DNA from: Hoplostethus atlanticus
Lineage: Eukaryota; Chordata; Actinopteri; Trachichthyiformes; Trachichthyidae
Assembly (NCBI GenBank): GCA_034670405.1
Contig: JAXDDX010000091.1
Span: forward strand, 372,001-436,000
Direction: 5' to 3'
Length of the DNA: 64,000 bases
Positions 1 to 14,104 of this stretch are shown here, piece after piece. The number at the start of each line of letters is the position of its first letter. Within the stretch, counting starts at the first letter, position 1. The position numbers and the translations under genes are program-made. The notes beneath the pieces were generated by a model. It saw only the letters and a list, made by a program, of their open reading frames with translations, was not told where the DNA came from and searched no databases.

Positions 1-1922
1 CATGTACTGAACATATAATGTATGAATGGGTGCACTGGTTGAACAGTCACAGCAGTAGCCAATATTATAAGAAAAATAGAGACGAACTGGGTTAAAAAAA
101 CAAAGCAATAGGCGTGTCTTGAGGATGACAGGATGAATAGCATGGTACCTGCACATTGCTCTGATACACCTTGTCATAGACTTATGTAAGTTCACTATAT
201 TTTATTCATTTATTCATTAGATTTTTCAAAACTAGTTTTTTTTATAATTAATTTTACTTGGAGGACAAGAAGTGTTACATAAAAGAGTCAAGAAGAAATA
301 AAAGGAGCAAACAAAGAGAATTTATAATCATCATTTATAGTTCGTGGTCATTTTCCTCATACTCATTCCAAGTACAGGTCTCAGGAAAGCAGAATTGACT
401 GAAAATGACAGAACAAACACAGAACAGTTGAAATGGAGACTTACTTGAACGATTCTCCTCAGGTTTTGCATCAGCCCAAGCATTCATTGGACAATCATAT
501 AATACCACTTGGAAACACACACAGCAAGTTAATTATCATAATCATCATCATCACTCATATTATTTGTCTTCATTCTCGCTTATGTAGGTTTAGTCAGGAC
601 TGAGGAGGAAGGCAGTGATTCTACCAATATCCTTAAAAGAGGGCCACACAATTTGTCATGCCATGCCTCTCCACTATCAATGCCTTGTGCAATTTTTAGT
701 TCAGGTTAGGCTACTACTGGTCCGGGATAGTCTACCTCAGGTTGGCATTTGTATAAAAACTATGTAGGAACACATGTAAAAATGGGGGAGAATCAAATAA
801 TCCAACTGAAAAAATAATGCAGATGTCTTCATAAAATCTTCTATGTCTAGCAACACTTAATAACACTTAAGTTTTCTTTTTGTCCTTTTGAAATTTTTTT
901 TTTTCTTCAAAAAAATGGTTGAGGAGCAGTTATAGTTTGCATCTATACAACAGGCTATAAAACACCACTTTGTCACAGTCCAGAAAGCACATATAGATGT
1001 GGTTGTACTGTATATAAACATATGTACTGTAATAAGATAATTTTGCGTGCATTGCCTTTTCCCAAATGATCAGTTCAGAGACATCCCCAGAATTCTGAGA
1101 AAAAACTCTCCTTTGAGTTCACACGTTGATGTGAAAACGAAGGCCTCCAGATTTCTTACTGGCACAATGGACATATTCATCTTTTAAAACATAGTCTTTC
1201 AAGAGTAATTGCAATCCATTCCTATCTTTGCACTGCGATCGATCAGTCAGCCACGTGTTAGTCTTTGTCAGCCATCACTGCCTCTTGAATAAGTACAGAC
1301 ACTTTGGCAACATCCAATAGGTACCACTTTCACTCTGCTTTCGCCGTTACCTTACAGTTGTGTTCTTTTTGCCCTTCACCCATGTTAATGTTTGGCAGAT
1401 TTATTTATTTATTTATTTATGCATTGTGTTATTTTCTCATAGAAAAAGTCTCAACAACACAAACACAGGCAATGTAAATGAAAACATTAAGTTTGTAATG
1501 CTGAATTTTCCTTCCAATGCGGCATCTTTCCTCCTCTGTTTACCAGAAACAAGGGAGTTGGATGGCATTATCCTGGTCAAGGAAACAAGTCACAGATTGG
1601 TTAACGTTGTTGTTTGTTTGTCATGTTAGTTATGTGTTCAGTTCATATTCGACTGGCTGCCAGACCCATTTTTCACATCAGTCTCATCTTAGACAGTACA
1701 TCTTAGTGCTATCTCCATAGTCTTGTGTGCTTGAATTAAGTCAGAAGGAAGTTTTTCTTTTTCTCATATTCACTTTTCAGTGCACTGTCTTATAGGAAAA
1801 ATGACTAAATGATGTTTTTTGTTTTGTTCATCTTTGTTATTATACTGTACACATGATGATTTCCTGATTCGTCTATTTGATAAAAGTTTGAACTGGTCTG
1901 GCAAAGACCGAAGCATTGAGGA
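1..1922 (-). other. nrxn1: Probable nrxn1 3' UTR / 3' flank
   Basis: This sequence follows the neurexin stop codon on the minus strand and has no coding signal I can recognise. Mammalian NRXN1 has a 3' UTR of several kilobases, so much or all of this may be transcribed. A (TTTA)n run at 1400-1420 reads as overlapping AATAAA hexamers in the mRNA sense, and another TTTATT occurs near 200. Either could serve as a polyadenylation signal, but the true end cannot be set from sequence alone. Confidence 0.6.
1400..1420 (-). promoter_or_regulatory. Overlapping AATAAA run (candidate poly(A) signal or simple repeat)
   Basis: A short (TTTA)n tract on the plus strand gives several overlapping AATAAA hexamers in the neurexin mRNA sense, about 0.5 kb after the stop codon. 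I see no clear GU-rich element just downstream on the minus strand. It may be a working poly(A) signal, or simply a tetranucleotide repeat. Confidence 0.35.
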
Positions 1923-2227
1923 TCACACATAATACTCCTTGTCCTTGTTCTTCTTGTTCTTGCTTGAGGTCTTTGCGGTGTTGACTGGTTTCTCTTTGAC
2001 AATGGTACCATTGGACTGCGCCGAGTTGCTGATGTAGTTGCGACTCTCATCTACGTGGTAGGAGCCCTCGTCTCTATTCCGGTATTTGTACATGGCATAA
2101 AGGAGGATGAGGATGCAGAGGGCCGCTGCTGCTACAATGCCAACCACCATCCCCGTAGTGCTGCTGGACTCACGGAAGACCTCCGAAGTGCCTGGGTAGC
2201 CCTTTGGTCCAGCACCCGTGGGATTGG
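1923..2227 (-). CDS. nrxn1: Neurexin-1 terminal coding exon: juxtamembrane, TM helix, cytoplasmic tail
   Basis: This exon encodes the last 100 residues of neurexin-1, the presynaptic adhesion receptor for neuroligins, LRRTMs and cerebellins. The acceptor (…CGCCCTTGCAG) lies just above 2227, and the exon begins in phase 1, completing an Ala codon split from the 14183-14105 exon. In order it gives a short extracellular segment ([12 protein letters not shown]), the ESSSTTG juxtamembrane motif, and a hydrophobic helix beginning [12 protein letters not shown]. The tail follows, with [11 protein letters not shown] (protein 4.1-binding region), a Lys-rich stretch and the C-terminal EYYV, a class II PDZ ligand for CASK and Mint. 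The stop TGA is at 1925-1923. [11 protein letters not shown] in the tail fits NRXN1; as recalled, NRXN2 has QVDQS and NRXN3 has QVDET. The segment [19 protein letters not shown] differs from mammals and may be paralogue-specific. The call is near certain; nrxn1a versus nrxn1b is unresolved. Confidence 0.97.
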
Positions 2228-5200
2228 CTGCAAGGGCGACAGAGATATGATTATTACAGATATACTAGAATCCAAATCAGTAAGTGTCTACCGAAGACAT
2301 AAAACAAAAAAAATGAAACTACAACGTTTCATCATCACCAGAATTATGGTAGTGAATTAATACATTTCTCCGAGGTGCATGTGTGGCTCAATATCACTGT
2401 CACATGTTGAAAGATAGTGCAGACATCATTCCTCAAGGTTACTGGAGCTAATAGTGGATTTGTTGGCTGACAGCAATGGCTCTATAACCTAATAGGAAAA
2501 CATGCTGTTATACAGTAGAGTGATTGGGCTAACCCATAAGGGGCTATTAGCAACAAACAACGTTCCATCATTAATGATGTTAAATCAAACGGCACACAAT
2601 GCTAAGGATGAGAGGGCCCTAGTCAAAAAGTCCTTTCTTTCCAGTCTAAAAGAATCCAATAGGACTGCGGTCTGATTCTTAATCAACTCAACAAACCCAT
2701 TGGATTGCCTAAAAGGTCTTTAAAAATCTTATTGAACTGTCAAATAGCACTCTAAAAGTTAAATGAGACCTACAGTGGATTTTCTTATAAAACTTATATA
2801 CTATATATATAGATAAGATTATATGAGATGTGAGATATGATATGATATGAGAGATGAAAAATCCAAAAATCAATTAGGACTTTGAAAAAATAACAACAAT
2901 TAAATGACTTAGTCCTGTAGAAATCTGATGTGAACATATTGGTTCTATAAAAGTTCATAAATGAGGTATAGATTGAGAGGGACATGCAATTGTAACTAGT
3001 AGAAGAAGAATGTGTCCATGTTAACACGCTCTGTGAGGGTATTGCATGCAGCAGCACCTCCACTGACATGCTCAAAGATCATGACATGTTTTGTGGCACG
3101 TTCATGAATGAACAACATTTATAACATTCACTATTCATTCATGCAGCACGGTTGTGTCACGTAGTTGTTGAAAATCAGGCTCTTAGAAAACAATTCTTCA
3201 ATGTGCGTGCAGATTGACTCAGCAGATTTTTGCCAAAGGCTGTTCCCTCTACTGTTTTGAAATAGTGCCATTCAATAGAACATATTATAAAAGCATGTCA
3301 GCCCCCTGATGCTATTCAGTCCTCCTGGCGCATACCACAGTAAAATTTGCAGCAGTCATCATTTCTGGTTATGCCTTCTTTGTTGCATTTGTGAAATCCA
3401 AACACTCAACCCCAACATTTGGAAACGAAAGTACTCTGGTTCCACTGGAGCATGGCAAAAAAATATGTGAGGGAGCTACAGCTTGGATCAGACGGTAGAT
3501 ATGTTGAAGGGACGCTCTGGTTTGCTTATACACTAAACAGATATGTTGAGGTGTACGTCTGAATTGTTTTCACTGTGTTGAGCGGACAATTATCTTAGTA
3601 CAATTGAGCAAACTTTGTAGATATTTGATGGTGTTGCTGCACCTCGTCCTTGTCCTGAGGGCCCTGAGAGGGTGACACTTTGATATAGATATAGAAAAAA
3701 GACATTTTGCCATTTCTGAAGTGCCTCTTAAATATCCTTAATGTTTCCTATCTTCATTTTAGGACAGTTTAACTGCTGTGAGTGTGAGCAGACATGGTAC
3801 TTATAAATCCTGTTCTCAAGGTAAGGAAAGGTTCCTTCCTGATCTATGAATGAAGTTAATACTAACATGCCTTGGCTATTTTTGTGGCAATGTAATTTCT
3901 CAATGTCAATTGTGCACAAAAAATAAGGCGACACAGTTCTACATCATTCATCAGTGAAGGTATGCCAATTTCTTTGACGCAGTGACAGCTAGGCAAACAA
4001 TAACTATCCATTGTATCAATATAAGAGCGCTGATGTAATTGTCAAATATCATTTGGATTCAATGAGAAAAAACAGATTAGCAGAAGATTCACATACATTC
4101 CCTTCACAGTTTATTTCACATGTATTAATTCTCCCTATAATGAACTAAATGTTTGATGATACAGAATTAATATCAATAATAATAACACTTTTGGGAACCA
4201 TTTCCACCAGCGAATGGGAACGTGGCTGCATATCAGCAAGCCCACTTCATGTTCAGAGTGCTGTCCAAATTATAATACCACTCCTATCAACTCTGAAAGC
4301 CCTCTTCACTGTACTCGCTCTTGTCTCTCACTCAATGATGATGCCCTTGCAGAAGAAGTACTTTATGATTTCATCCATGTCCCTTCTTGAGTGACTGGTT
4401 AGTGTAAGAGCAACTAATATCCAAAAGGGCGAAAGGTATTTATGTTGCCTACCAAACGATGGGATGCTGCCTTCCATTGACCTAAGTCACATGTTTTTCA
4501 CCCTGGTTAGGCTGATCACCAGCCCAGGTATGCTTCCAATGCCAGTAGACATTCAAGGACAAGCAGAGTGTACCACGAGGGGATTGAGTGTGACTGAGCG
4601 TTGCAACAGATTAGCTCTGCTTGTGACAAGCCCACTTATCCTTGCAGACAGGTGTGAAGAAAGATCTTGCCTTGTGGGCAAAAGCCACTGGCTGACAGGG
4701 CTCTTCCCCAGCAAGCCATTGTGTGGCCATTTACAGTGAGGTACTTTCAAATTTGCTATCTGTTCTTTGTTTAGGGTCAAAAAGTTGAAAGTGTAGATAA
4801 CATGGTTGGTTGATGGAGGAGAGAGCGCTTGCGGAGGCAGTCAAGTGTTGTATACGAGACCTCGCCTATCTGCTGCAATGAGGTGACGGAGTTGAAGGAG
4901 CCGCGAAGACAGGAGGCCTCAGTCTGCCACTTCAGGAATGAGTCACATTTTAACAGTACCCTGGCGTGTTGTGTTGCCGAAATGATATAACAACACCTCC
5001 AGTGTTGGGCTTTGTTACTTCCCCCTCAGGATTTGTTGATTGGCACCCCGCAGATTATATCCCGACTATTTTTCAACAGATCACAGATTTTCTTTGTGAT
5101 ATTTGGTGACACAAACTTAAAATACACAAGATATGTTATATGTTATATGATATCCATACACACACGGCAAGAATTAAGCCAAAATGATTCAGCAATGAAA

Positions 5201-7670
5201 ATCATAATAATCTTCGCCAGGCAAATTCAAATTCAATTTCTTAACAAAGAGAGCTGGATAATGACCACTACTTAGGAGATGAATGCTGTCTTTAGCATGG
5301 TGCTGACACAGTTATGTTGTGTCCAAAGAGATTAACCTTCATTATAGCTCATTAGCTTGCATTTAGTGCCTGCAGTGTCTATCAACACAGTCACCTGATG
5401 GCAACCAGGGATCTCTCCTCGTCTGCTAGATTAACTGATACAGCTGATGTGGCGTCTCGATGATTACCCACGTGATCGGCTATGCAGCCTGGACCATGTC
5501 TGCTTTCCTTCAGTTGGGACCAAGCAGAGCAATGTGGTAGATACGGTGCCTTCACGAAAGTCTCATAAGACCTCAGTCAGAATGCATCTGCCTGTCTGTT
5601 CATTTGCACTCCATCACCTCAGAATGAAAGCACATAAACTGGGAAAGAAATAGCGCCTGAAACAAGTGTTTAAAATGATGGCTGCTCTTATACACTCTAC
5701 TCGAGCGTACCCAAGGGTAAAATTAGACATGGGGAAAATGACCTTAAAGTGGCGTCTAGCTTCATGGCAGCATGGCGGGGATGCACTTGTGAGGCGATAG
5801 AGGTAAACTCAGGGGGGTTCACTTTTGAAGGATTGGAGTCATGTAAAAGCTGCCAGAATAACTTTTTCCTCTCCATCTCATCACGGAGCGAGACTTGTAT
5901 TACTGTATCGCGTCCAGACCACCATAAAGTCCTTGCTGTTTTATTCACAAGGACCATGGTTAATGTTTCAGTCATTGAGTCACATATCGTTTCCTTTCGC
6001 CGAGCGTAGCTGAGATTTCAGTGGGAGAGAGAGAGCCCAGGAATACCAGAAACAAAGAAGCATGGATGATCTCATATCCCTCTCATCTATAAATGTTTGT
6101 GAGGAAAATGAAATGGCCTGGCCAAGAATTGTATTGTCTATAAAAACAGGCGCTGAAGAATGCAATGCTCATGATATGAGGCTCTGAACGAGGTCTGGCT
6201 TCAATGCTTGGTTAGTGGGGGGTTTAGTGGATGGCCTCTTTTCTCTTGTTAATTCTACCTGGATTTTCCACTATGGATACACAGGCTCAGTTTTCAGAGA
6301 TATTAGCACTGGTGCAGTGGGACTACTCATTTAAATGACTTTGAAATGCCTGATGTGATTTCCCCCTCTTTCGCCGACTTCTTCTCACCACATGCTCTCA
6401 AGGAGAGGAATGGGATCAGAGATTCCACCCTGTCAAGTGGGATTTGAATAAATGGTCCTCTTTAAAGACTATTTTTCCTCATTTGTCTCCAGTGAAAAGG
6501 TTAATTTGTTTGGTAATTTGCAACAGGGTGAACAGGTTGAAGGGGCCATGGATGGAGGAAAACATGGGAGAGTGGATCAGGGGGTTTATTTCAGGTGAGC
6601 ATGAGGCTTGTTGTGAGGTAACGGAGCAAAAATGATGCTGGGCTACTTAGGATATGCTGTATGGACAGAGTGTGGCCTGACCTTCCATTAATGGGTGGTG
6701 GTTAATAGGTAGAAAGAGATGCGTAGAGCACACATGGGTTGCACCGTGGCTGACTGAACACCGAGTTTATGTATCAGCCAGCGAATGATCAAATTAAGTG
6801 AATTCAGTAATGTTTAGCAAGAGGATAATGAAATGCTTGGAGATTGTGTGTGAACTCGGTCACACTGCAACCTGCAGCAGTGGATAAGCATGTGCATCGT
6901 GCATCTTTGAGGGCTTAGGGAGGTATGGCTGCGGGATGCCTTCAGAGAGAGAGACCCAGGCTTAGTTGGCATGCTCACTGACACATTGCTGTTATTCAGC
7001 CAGATTAGTGTTACACCATCTTCTTACTTCACATATCCAGCCATAATCACCAGCTGTCAGAGCCGTCATATAGTTGGGGATCAGTCTGTAGACAGGTCAC
7101 TATATGAACTGGAGCAGAGCTAGCAGGGCCAAAACACTTATTAAATCCCTCTTTAATTATCTGAGTGTCCTCGAGAAGTGATGCAACCCATCCGGTACTT
7201 CTGACATGCTGGCATAAGTACGCCTGATGACAGCATGCATGTGTGAGTCCAAAGTGGCTCTGCGGATGCTGATGGTGGAAGATGAACAGAGAGCTGAGAG
7301 CTCACAAACTGTTGCCTAGATTACAGTGAAGTTAGCTGAATAGCTTTCTATTGCAAGGAGCTCGTTTATCAGCAAGCAGAATGCAAGGACTCACACGTGG
7401 TGTCTTGTCAAAAAATGGGTGGTGTTTACACTAAAATGTTCTGTGAATGTGTGTGTGTGAAGGCACACTCTTTGTTTCATTGTTATCACAATGTCTCTAC
7501 TCGTAATGTCCACACAATTTATATTTGGAAAATCAAATTAGAGTCTGTATCATAAGAACATATGTCCTGATGGTTTTATGCACATGGACCTGGGATGAGG
7601 CCTAGCATTGGGCTTTGAGCATATCTAGAAATTGTTTTTAGGACATGTTCCAGTCATACGCGCCGATCAC

Positions 7671-8263
7671 GTGGGTGCTCCGGTGCTCGAGCACCCACCG
7701 AAAAGGTTGAGGGGAAGGCCGATTAAAAAATAAATTAATAAATAAATGTATTCAAAAACTGCATCTTTTTAAAAAAAACGCATCTATTTATTCTATTATT
7801 ACTTATTATTATCGGTGAACGTTTTAACTACAAATCGCATTATCCAATTAAACTTGTTACAGCTCTGTGCATGTGTAGGCTACGTTAAGGGGCGTAGTCA
7901 CGTAGCCAACTGCCAATGTAACGTTAGAGTCGGCTAAACCAACGTTCCATCCATGTTCCATGTTCCATCACGTAGCTACTAGCTAGCGACACAGCAAATG
8001 TGAAACACGGGTGATGATCGGGTAAAAACGTACAAATTTGTAATTAAACAACCGAGAGAAATACCGAGTGTAAAGACAGTCAAAGTGAGGCATCCACCAC
8101 CAGTGATGAATTTGTAGCAGAGCAGCGTTGCATTTCGTTTCTGTGTGTCTACGTCCGACAGATGACGGTAGCCTGCACCACGGTAATTACTAAAGCAAGC
8201 GCAATAAAAGTGATTTTGTGACAATCTTCACCTTGGTGGTAATCACTTAATTTGAGCACCCAC
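7671..8263. mobile_element. Candidate non-autonomous DNA transposon with GAGCACCCAC ends
   Basis: The left end has a perfect 10-bp hairpin: GTGGGTGCTC at 7671-7680 pairs with GAGCACCCAC at 7689-7698 across an 8-nt loop. The same GAGCACCCAC recurs at 8254-8263. Between them the sequence is more CpG-rich than the surrounding intron (ACGTTA, GGCGTAG, CACGTAGC words) and has a minus-strand open frame of 81 codons at 7979-8224 with no recognised domain. The repeated decamer and the compositional break suggest a mobile element or a fragment of one. Family and exact ends are unknown. Confidence 0.4.
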
Positions 8264-11200
8264 TGGCAAAAACATACATCGTTCCAGTGACCAAACAGAA
8301 GTGTTTTACTGGAGACAATTCAATTCTCTATTCTAAGGTCATTATTCTATTACTCTGGCTCAGGAAATGAAGTGTATGGATCACAGCTCTTTCGTACCGT
8401 GGCTGGATGGAGACGACAATATGGAAAATTTGTTTACTTTTTGTTTATTGGGTCTCCAGAAAGTAATTCTACTGACTGGTAAACTGGGAATTTGTTGCTA
8501 ATGTCGCCAAATCCTGAATTTTCCAAATGACTTCTACTATTGCTACAACTGACCTTTTGGCTAGACTTCCTTTCTCTTCTTGGGTAGCAAAATCTGTCAT
8601 GCCCTACATAGACTAATAAACAGACACATTTTGTTAGCATCAAAGTCAGCATACCAAAAGATTAGTGGTAGAAAAATAAAAATAATTGAAAATATAAATA
8701 TGGTGGGATCAGTTTACAGAAAGGCTGACAGTAGCGCAGGCCTGAGTGTGAAATCCTGTTTTCTCTCAGAAGACACTTTAAAGCAGGGTGTCCAAGGAAG
8801 CCTTGTGTGGCTTAATCCTCACAGAGAGAGTGCAGAAAAACAAAATGGCAGAATTCCATAAGATTGTCTATATAAATTGGTATATTATGCAATAATATTA
8901 GCAATCATTTTGTGCAAAAGGGCACGAATGATGTTTGAAGGTCATCAGAGCCATTCAGTATATGTTGTATTTGTTAAACCATCTCTGCCAGCCCTATAGA
9001 GCAGTAGTCTGTTGGCATGCAAGGTGCACTGTATTCAGCAGAGGAACCAATGAACACACACAGATTACCAGCTGGGTATGATTGAATAACCTATTAAATG
9101 TGGGCAGTGACCTCTTAAGCCAGCACAGCAGTCTTAATGTTTCATTAATCTCACAGCTACTTTTAAAACAATAATTTACTCAAATTTTTTCCTCCTTGCT
9201 GGGCACATTCCTGCCATTGCCATCGGGCTAAAGAAGAGAACGCCATTTGCCTTTTGATTTATTGGGTGCTCTGTTTTGTTTCTCCGTTCATAAATTAAAT
9301 CTATTAGAACAAATGTCAAACACTTTGGTAGCTACTAATGTCACTGCAAAATGCTTGAGGATAGAGAAAGAAGACAGAAGAGGAAGCGGAGGAAAACTAG
9401 AGATGATTAACCTTAACTTGCCTGTGGGCAATCTAAAGGGCTGCTGGAGATGAGAATAAAGGCGGGAAGAGATTACTTGTGAAATGTAGTGGGGTGAGTA
9501 TAATAAAACCATTACTGGGGCCTCTGGTGTTTACTTTTCTCTGATAACGGGCCCATTTCACTGACACAATGTAGATTTCACATGACTGCATGTTCCATAA
9601 TGAATGACGGAAAAGGTGAACATGTAAACATAAATAAGATAAACACCCTTCCAGTGCTTCCAACGCTATGATAACAGATATCATTCAAGTGATCTCTCTG
9701 TGCTCAGAAAGAGGATGACAGGCTGAGATTAGAGAACTGCAAGTTCAAAGGAAGGACATGACGTATTCTAAGACAAAGAGCAGGAAAAACTTCTTACGCT
9801 TTCTGCATTTATCAGATGCACAGCGAGTATTGATCTCTAGTAACAATTTAGAGGGTATTAATTTAGCCTGGCACCCTGGGCATTCTTCAGAACAAAAAAG
9901 TGACAAATTAACTATGAAAATCAATTAGAAAAATAAAAATAATTGAGCATTTGCATTTCTGTCCTATTCATTCTCACTAGAAATTTCCTGGAAAATGTCG
10001 AAAACTGTATCAACATGTAAATAAAAAAAATAAATATAATCTTCCTCATCCAGAGTGACAATAAAATAAGCTTCTTATTCTATCCAAATTCCAGATCTCT
10101 AACATTACAAGCAGCCCATTTGCTTGGAGCCGAGGGTAAGAGGCACGGTGCCCTGATAATATTCCTGTGACCCTAGAATGATCCTGTCACAGAAAAAGGA
10201 AATAGTGCTAGAAAAAGACAAGTAAGAACTAAGGAGAGTGTTTTTTTTTACTTAAATGTAAGAGCATATTACAGCGAGGCGTGAGGAATGGGAGAGGAGA
10301 TTAGATTCGGCCACCAGCAGAACTTGAATACATTTGCTGAATATACTAGCTGTAAAGTATGGATGCTGAGAGGAGCAGTTGATGAGGAACAAAGGCAGTT
10401 GAGGGACCTTGGATACAGGTCACTGTGAACCTGTTCTATTAACGTAACTCATGATCACTAGGTTAGTACTTCAAAACAGCACCAGCCACCATCGCAGCAG
10501 ATTCTTCAACAGGGCTATTTCTCTACTACCCTAATTGTATTTTCTCCAGGTGATGAACCAATCCCTCACCCCTGCCCTTTAAATTAACCTTCATATTGTG
10601 GAAAATGCTGACACATGGACTCTCTTAGGCTGAATGTCAATATTTGTACTTATTTAACACTAGAATGGTCTTATGTCATCTTACAGGCTTTTGGACAATA
10701 CAATAATACCTTAATAATAATAATAACCCTAACCAGAGTTGTTGTCCCAGAGACCACTATTCATGACATGGAAGATTGAATATAGTGCCTTTAAATTTAG
10801 TTTTAGAACAATAAAATCATCAGGACACCTGTACACTGTACCATTTTGTATGAGTGTATTACAGCTAAATATTGGAATAACAGTGAAGCTATGTGGTTGG
10901 ATTCGTAAGTCCTTCATAAGACCCTGAACAATGTTAAGAAAACCATGGTGTTCCAGTTAATAAATGACTTGGGAGAGTCTCAAGAACAGTAACAATGAAG
11001 TAAAAATGTCCACATAGAATCTGAGCCTGCAAAACACATACATAGACATAGCCTGCTGATATTACACCATAATAATGTGTAATATCTGTCTTGAAGCATT
11101 GTGATTTTTGAAGCTCCCAGTGTCAGAGTTGGAATGTATTGCCTGTGACGTTCCTCGAGGCCACAGTAATCAGGACAGAGCATATTATTTAGGTGAGAAT

Positions 11201-13503
11201 AGGTTGCATGCACGCCGATACTTCAGTCTTAGTGTGACTGTGGAAATATTGCGATTAATGTCTGCGTTTTCAACACAACACAGATCAAAGACGTTGAGTT
11301 GCTGAGGGTTGCACCTGTCCTCTAATCTCAGCAAGAAATCATGTCAAAAACCCTACAAGGAAACCCCAACATTTCTGGAAAGTTGCGACCTGGGAAAACC
11401 ACAAAAAAAACATGATAGCACTTTGATTAACAGCAAGGAAATGATCACATGGAGACATCCCATAGTGAGGGGGCTACTGACAAACTCTATACAGTATATG
11501 GAGAGGGTGAAATTGCATGGAAATACCTGTCGCATTTCTTTTTGCTACAGAGTCAGGAACATTTATGTGTGCATGTAAATGTTAGTCACTGTGACATGCA
11601 GCTGACTACATGCAGACTCCCCAACCCAGCCTCCTCTTTCAGATCAGATGTGTTACAGCATCATGGGCCTGTGTATCCCTCTGTGGTTTCCTGAACCAGG
11701 GGGAGGATTCAATTTGCTGCAGTATGATCTAATCTGAGTCCTGCTGGATGATAAGCTCTGCTGGTGCCTCTGGCTTGCCACGGTTTCCGGAGGTAAGGGA
11801 AATAAAGCATAGCAATAAGTAAGTCGCCTCGATCGATGTCACTCGATGGCTGATAGGCCAGGCTGTGGGACGAGAATCCAGTGATCTACAGCGTGATCTA
11901 GAGCTGACCTTGGGCCAGAGATGGCTAACATAATACTCTGTTTCAAAGTTTACCTCTTGGGATCACTTTGTTATCCACCTATGCACTCCTACTGTATGCA
12001 TGTACTGTACAGCCTGAGCTCTTGGTTGAAAGTTGGGCTAAATTAACTTTCACAGAGAGAACTATCAATATTGGGATTGTCTGCAATTGGCCTTCACTCT
12101 TCAGCCCACAGAATGAACTGATTCTTCACTTATTAAGTTAAAAATTATTATTATTGGCGTCATGGAAAGAAGTTGGTCCAACAGTAACATGAGGAAGTAG
12201 TCCTCTATCAATGACAGTGGATCCAGTTCTTTATGCGTGGCAACGCTGTCGGAGGGACAGTGCTTGGCAGAGCGTGTGAATCGCTTTGAATGTAGATATT
12301 AATCAGGATACGGTGTTAGACAGCTGCCACCCTGGGAGCCCACAGCTCTGGTGTCAAATCCCCTTCAATGATCACAGAAGGAGAGGGATACTCTGCTCAG
12401 GGAGTGTGCGTCTCTGAGCATCACACAGTTTGCTACTGATGTTTTGGCAGATGCCCTTGTCAGAGAATACGGTAATGCAAACTGCTTAGGGTGATTCAGT
12501 ACGCAGACCAGTCTCCTGTGTATGCTATTTGAGAGAGGAGGCAGATTACATACAGTACATTACATTGGAACTACCTATTGTGAAGGTGCCCAATGGGGAT
12601 ATCACTGTAATGTGCAATGTAAGAGCCAGAGGTTTAGGTAGAGAGTAACTGCGTTAAAACCCAGTCTTGCTAGTAGCGGGCCAGAGGAAGGTTGGTAGTC
12701 TATGCTGTGGGGCAGACATTAATTTAGCAGAGGCTTTATTACCACATACTGATCGATAGCACATACAGATGGAGTAGGGGGCCTTGAGTCTGGAGTTAAT
12801 TGTTCTCCTTGTTTTCCATCCCTGCAGAATGCATTTGAAAATCGTTCATAGGCAAGCACCAGGATTATACTTAATTGCCTTCCAAGTGTAGCAAGGTAAG
12901 AAATTAGAAGTTTGGCTGTATTGCCGGGAACCAGCATACTTGAGAATTGCAATCCCAATTTGTCAGAACAATGTTCATATAAACAGTCCATATTAACACC
13001 AACCCGACTTTATTTGTTGGGGGTATTGTAAATTGACCACAATTCTGGAACATACAATTAAAACTACGGACAAGAAGAATTTTTGCGTATTTGTATTATA
13101 GAGAGAGGTGTATGATATGTGGAACAATCACAGGCGCCTAGAGATGTCATGTGGAATCAGCTGTCATAAACAATGGCGTATGTGAAACAACAGGACAAAC
13201 TCCCACTGCTTGCTGTAGAATTTAATTAACCACAGCGGGGACCCTCCATGCACTCAAAGCAGAGTGTTAAACAAATTAGCCTTCAAACACTCCTCTCTGG
13301 GTTTATGCTTCTTGATATCACTTATTAGAGTCATATGGGGTCTGATAATTACAACTGTGTTGCCTTCTCTTCCTGACTACTCCCCTGTTTGTGTATTAAC
13401 ACATGTGATGAGCTGATTAAGACAAATAGGCACACAATAGAAACACAAACAGTAAGGATCAATTAGACAAATACAGCTACTTTGACATATAACACATCTA
13501 AAT

Positions 13504-13977
13504 CAGATTGGAGTTTTAGTTGCACAAACATTTCTCAGAGGCAGAAATGATCTTACTGAATGAGCTAAATGGGTGGAGCCAAATAACCACTGTTTTTTTC
13601 TGGCTAAGTAAGGTTAGACTGAAAAAGGCAAGGGGAAAGAGAGGGGCAGCTATTATGAAGACTAGTGCTCTTGTTACTAAATGAAAATGTGATCTAGCTA
13701 TATTAAATGATCTACCTTCCCAGTTCAAACTAACCATATTAGTCTTTAGCTATCTAGATAACCTACTAGCCTTCCAAGATCATGAATGCCATGGTTATGA
13801 ATGCATTGCTATTTACAGTTTTATTTATATTTTAGCTAGCAGTTAGCTAACTTGCCCTCCAAATAGCTGTGATTCTTTGGCTCCACCCATTGAGGTTTAA
13901 CTCAACCAATGAGATTATTTCGGCCTCCAGAGCAGCTCTGACTCTGACAAATGTTTGCATCACTAAAACTCAATCTG
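13504..13977. mobile_element. MITE-like element with about 100-bp inverted repeats
   Basis: The left arm (about 13504-13595) is the reverse complement of the right arm (about 13866-13977). Shared blocks include TTTGGCTCCACCCATT, GAGATTATTTC versus AAGATCATTTC, GGCCTC versus TGCCTC, ACAAATGTTTG versus GAAATGTTTG, and CACTAAAACT versus CAACTAAAACT. The arms diverge by small indels. The centre is about 270 bp of AT-rich sequence without coding potential. This structure fits a miniature inverted-repeat transposable element. It sits 118 nt inside the intron after the distal cysteine-loop donor. Confidence 0.75.
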
Positions 13978-14095
13978 CACATCTAAATGCTTTGTGTTCG
14001 CCTGTAGTGTCCGATGCTTTGGTGGGGGTGGACTGTGACAAACAGAGAGACACTGAAACACCCAGAGAGAAGTAGAATAAAAAGAGATGACTAAC

Positions 14096-14104
14096 CTAAC
14101 CCAC
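14096..14104 (-). other. nrxn1: Tandem alternative donor adding Gly-Gly-Leu (nrxn1 small splice site 5)
   Basis: Immediately after the cysteine-loop exon the minus strand reads GTGGGTTAG followed by GTTAGT. The first GT (14104-14103) is the proximal donor and the second GT (14095-14094) a distal one. Using the distal donor adds 9 nt, turns Ser-Ser-Ala into Ser-Ser-Gly-Gly-Leu-Ala and keeps the frame. That three-residue insert matches the optional GGL that I recall for mammalian NRXN1 before ANPT. That both donors are used here is inference. Confidence 0.7.

Larger units (their letters stand above)
2228..14095 (-). other. nrxn1: nrxn1 last intron (cysteine-loop exon to TM exon)
   Basis: This intron of about 11.9 kb has confident splice sites at both ends. 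No other gene is recognisable. Its contents are a hairpin-ended candidate transposon at 7671-8263 and an inverted-repeat DNA element at 13504-13977 close to the donor. The remaining unique sequence is AT-rich, with only short chance ORFs on either strand. Confidence 0.9.
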
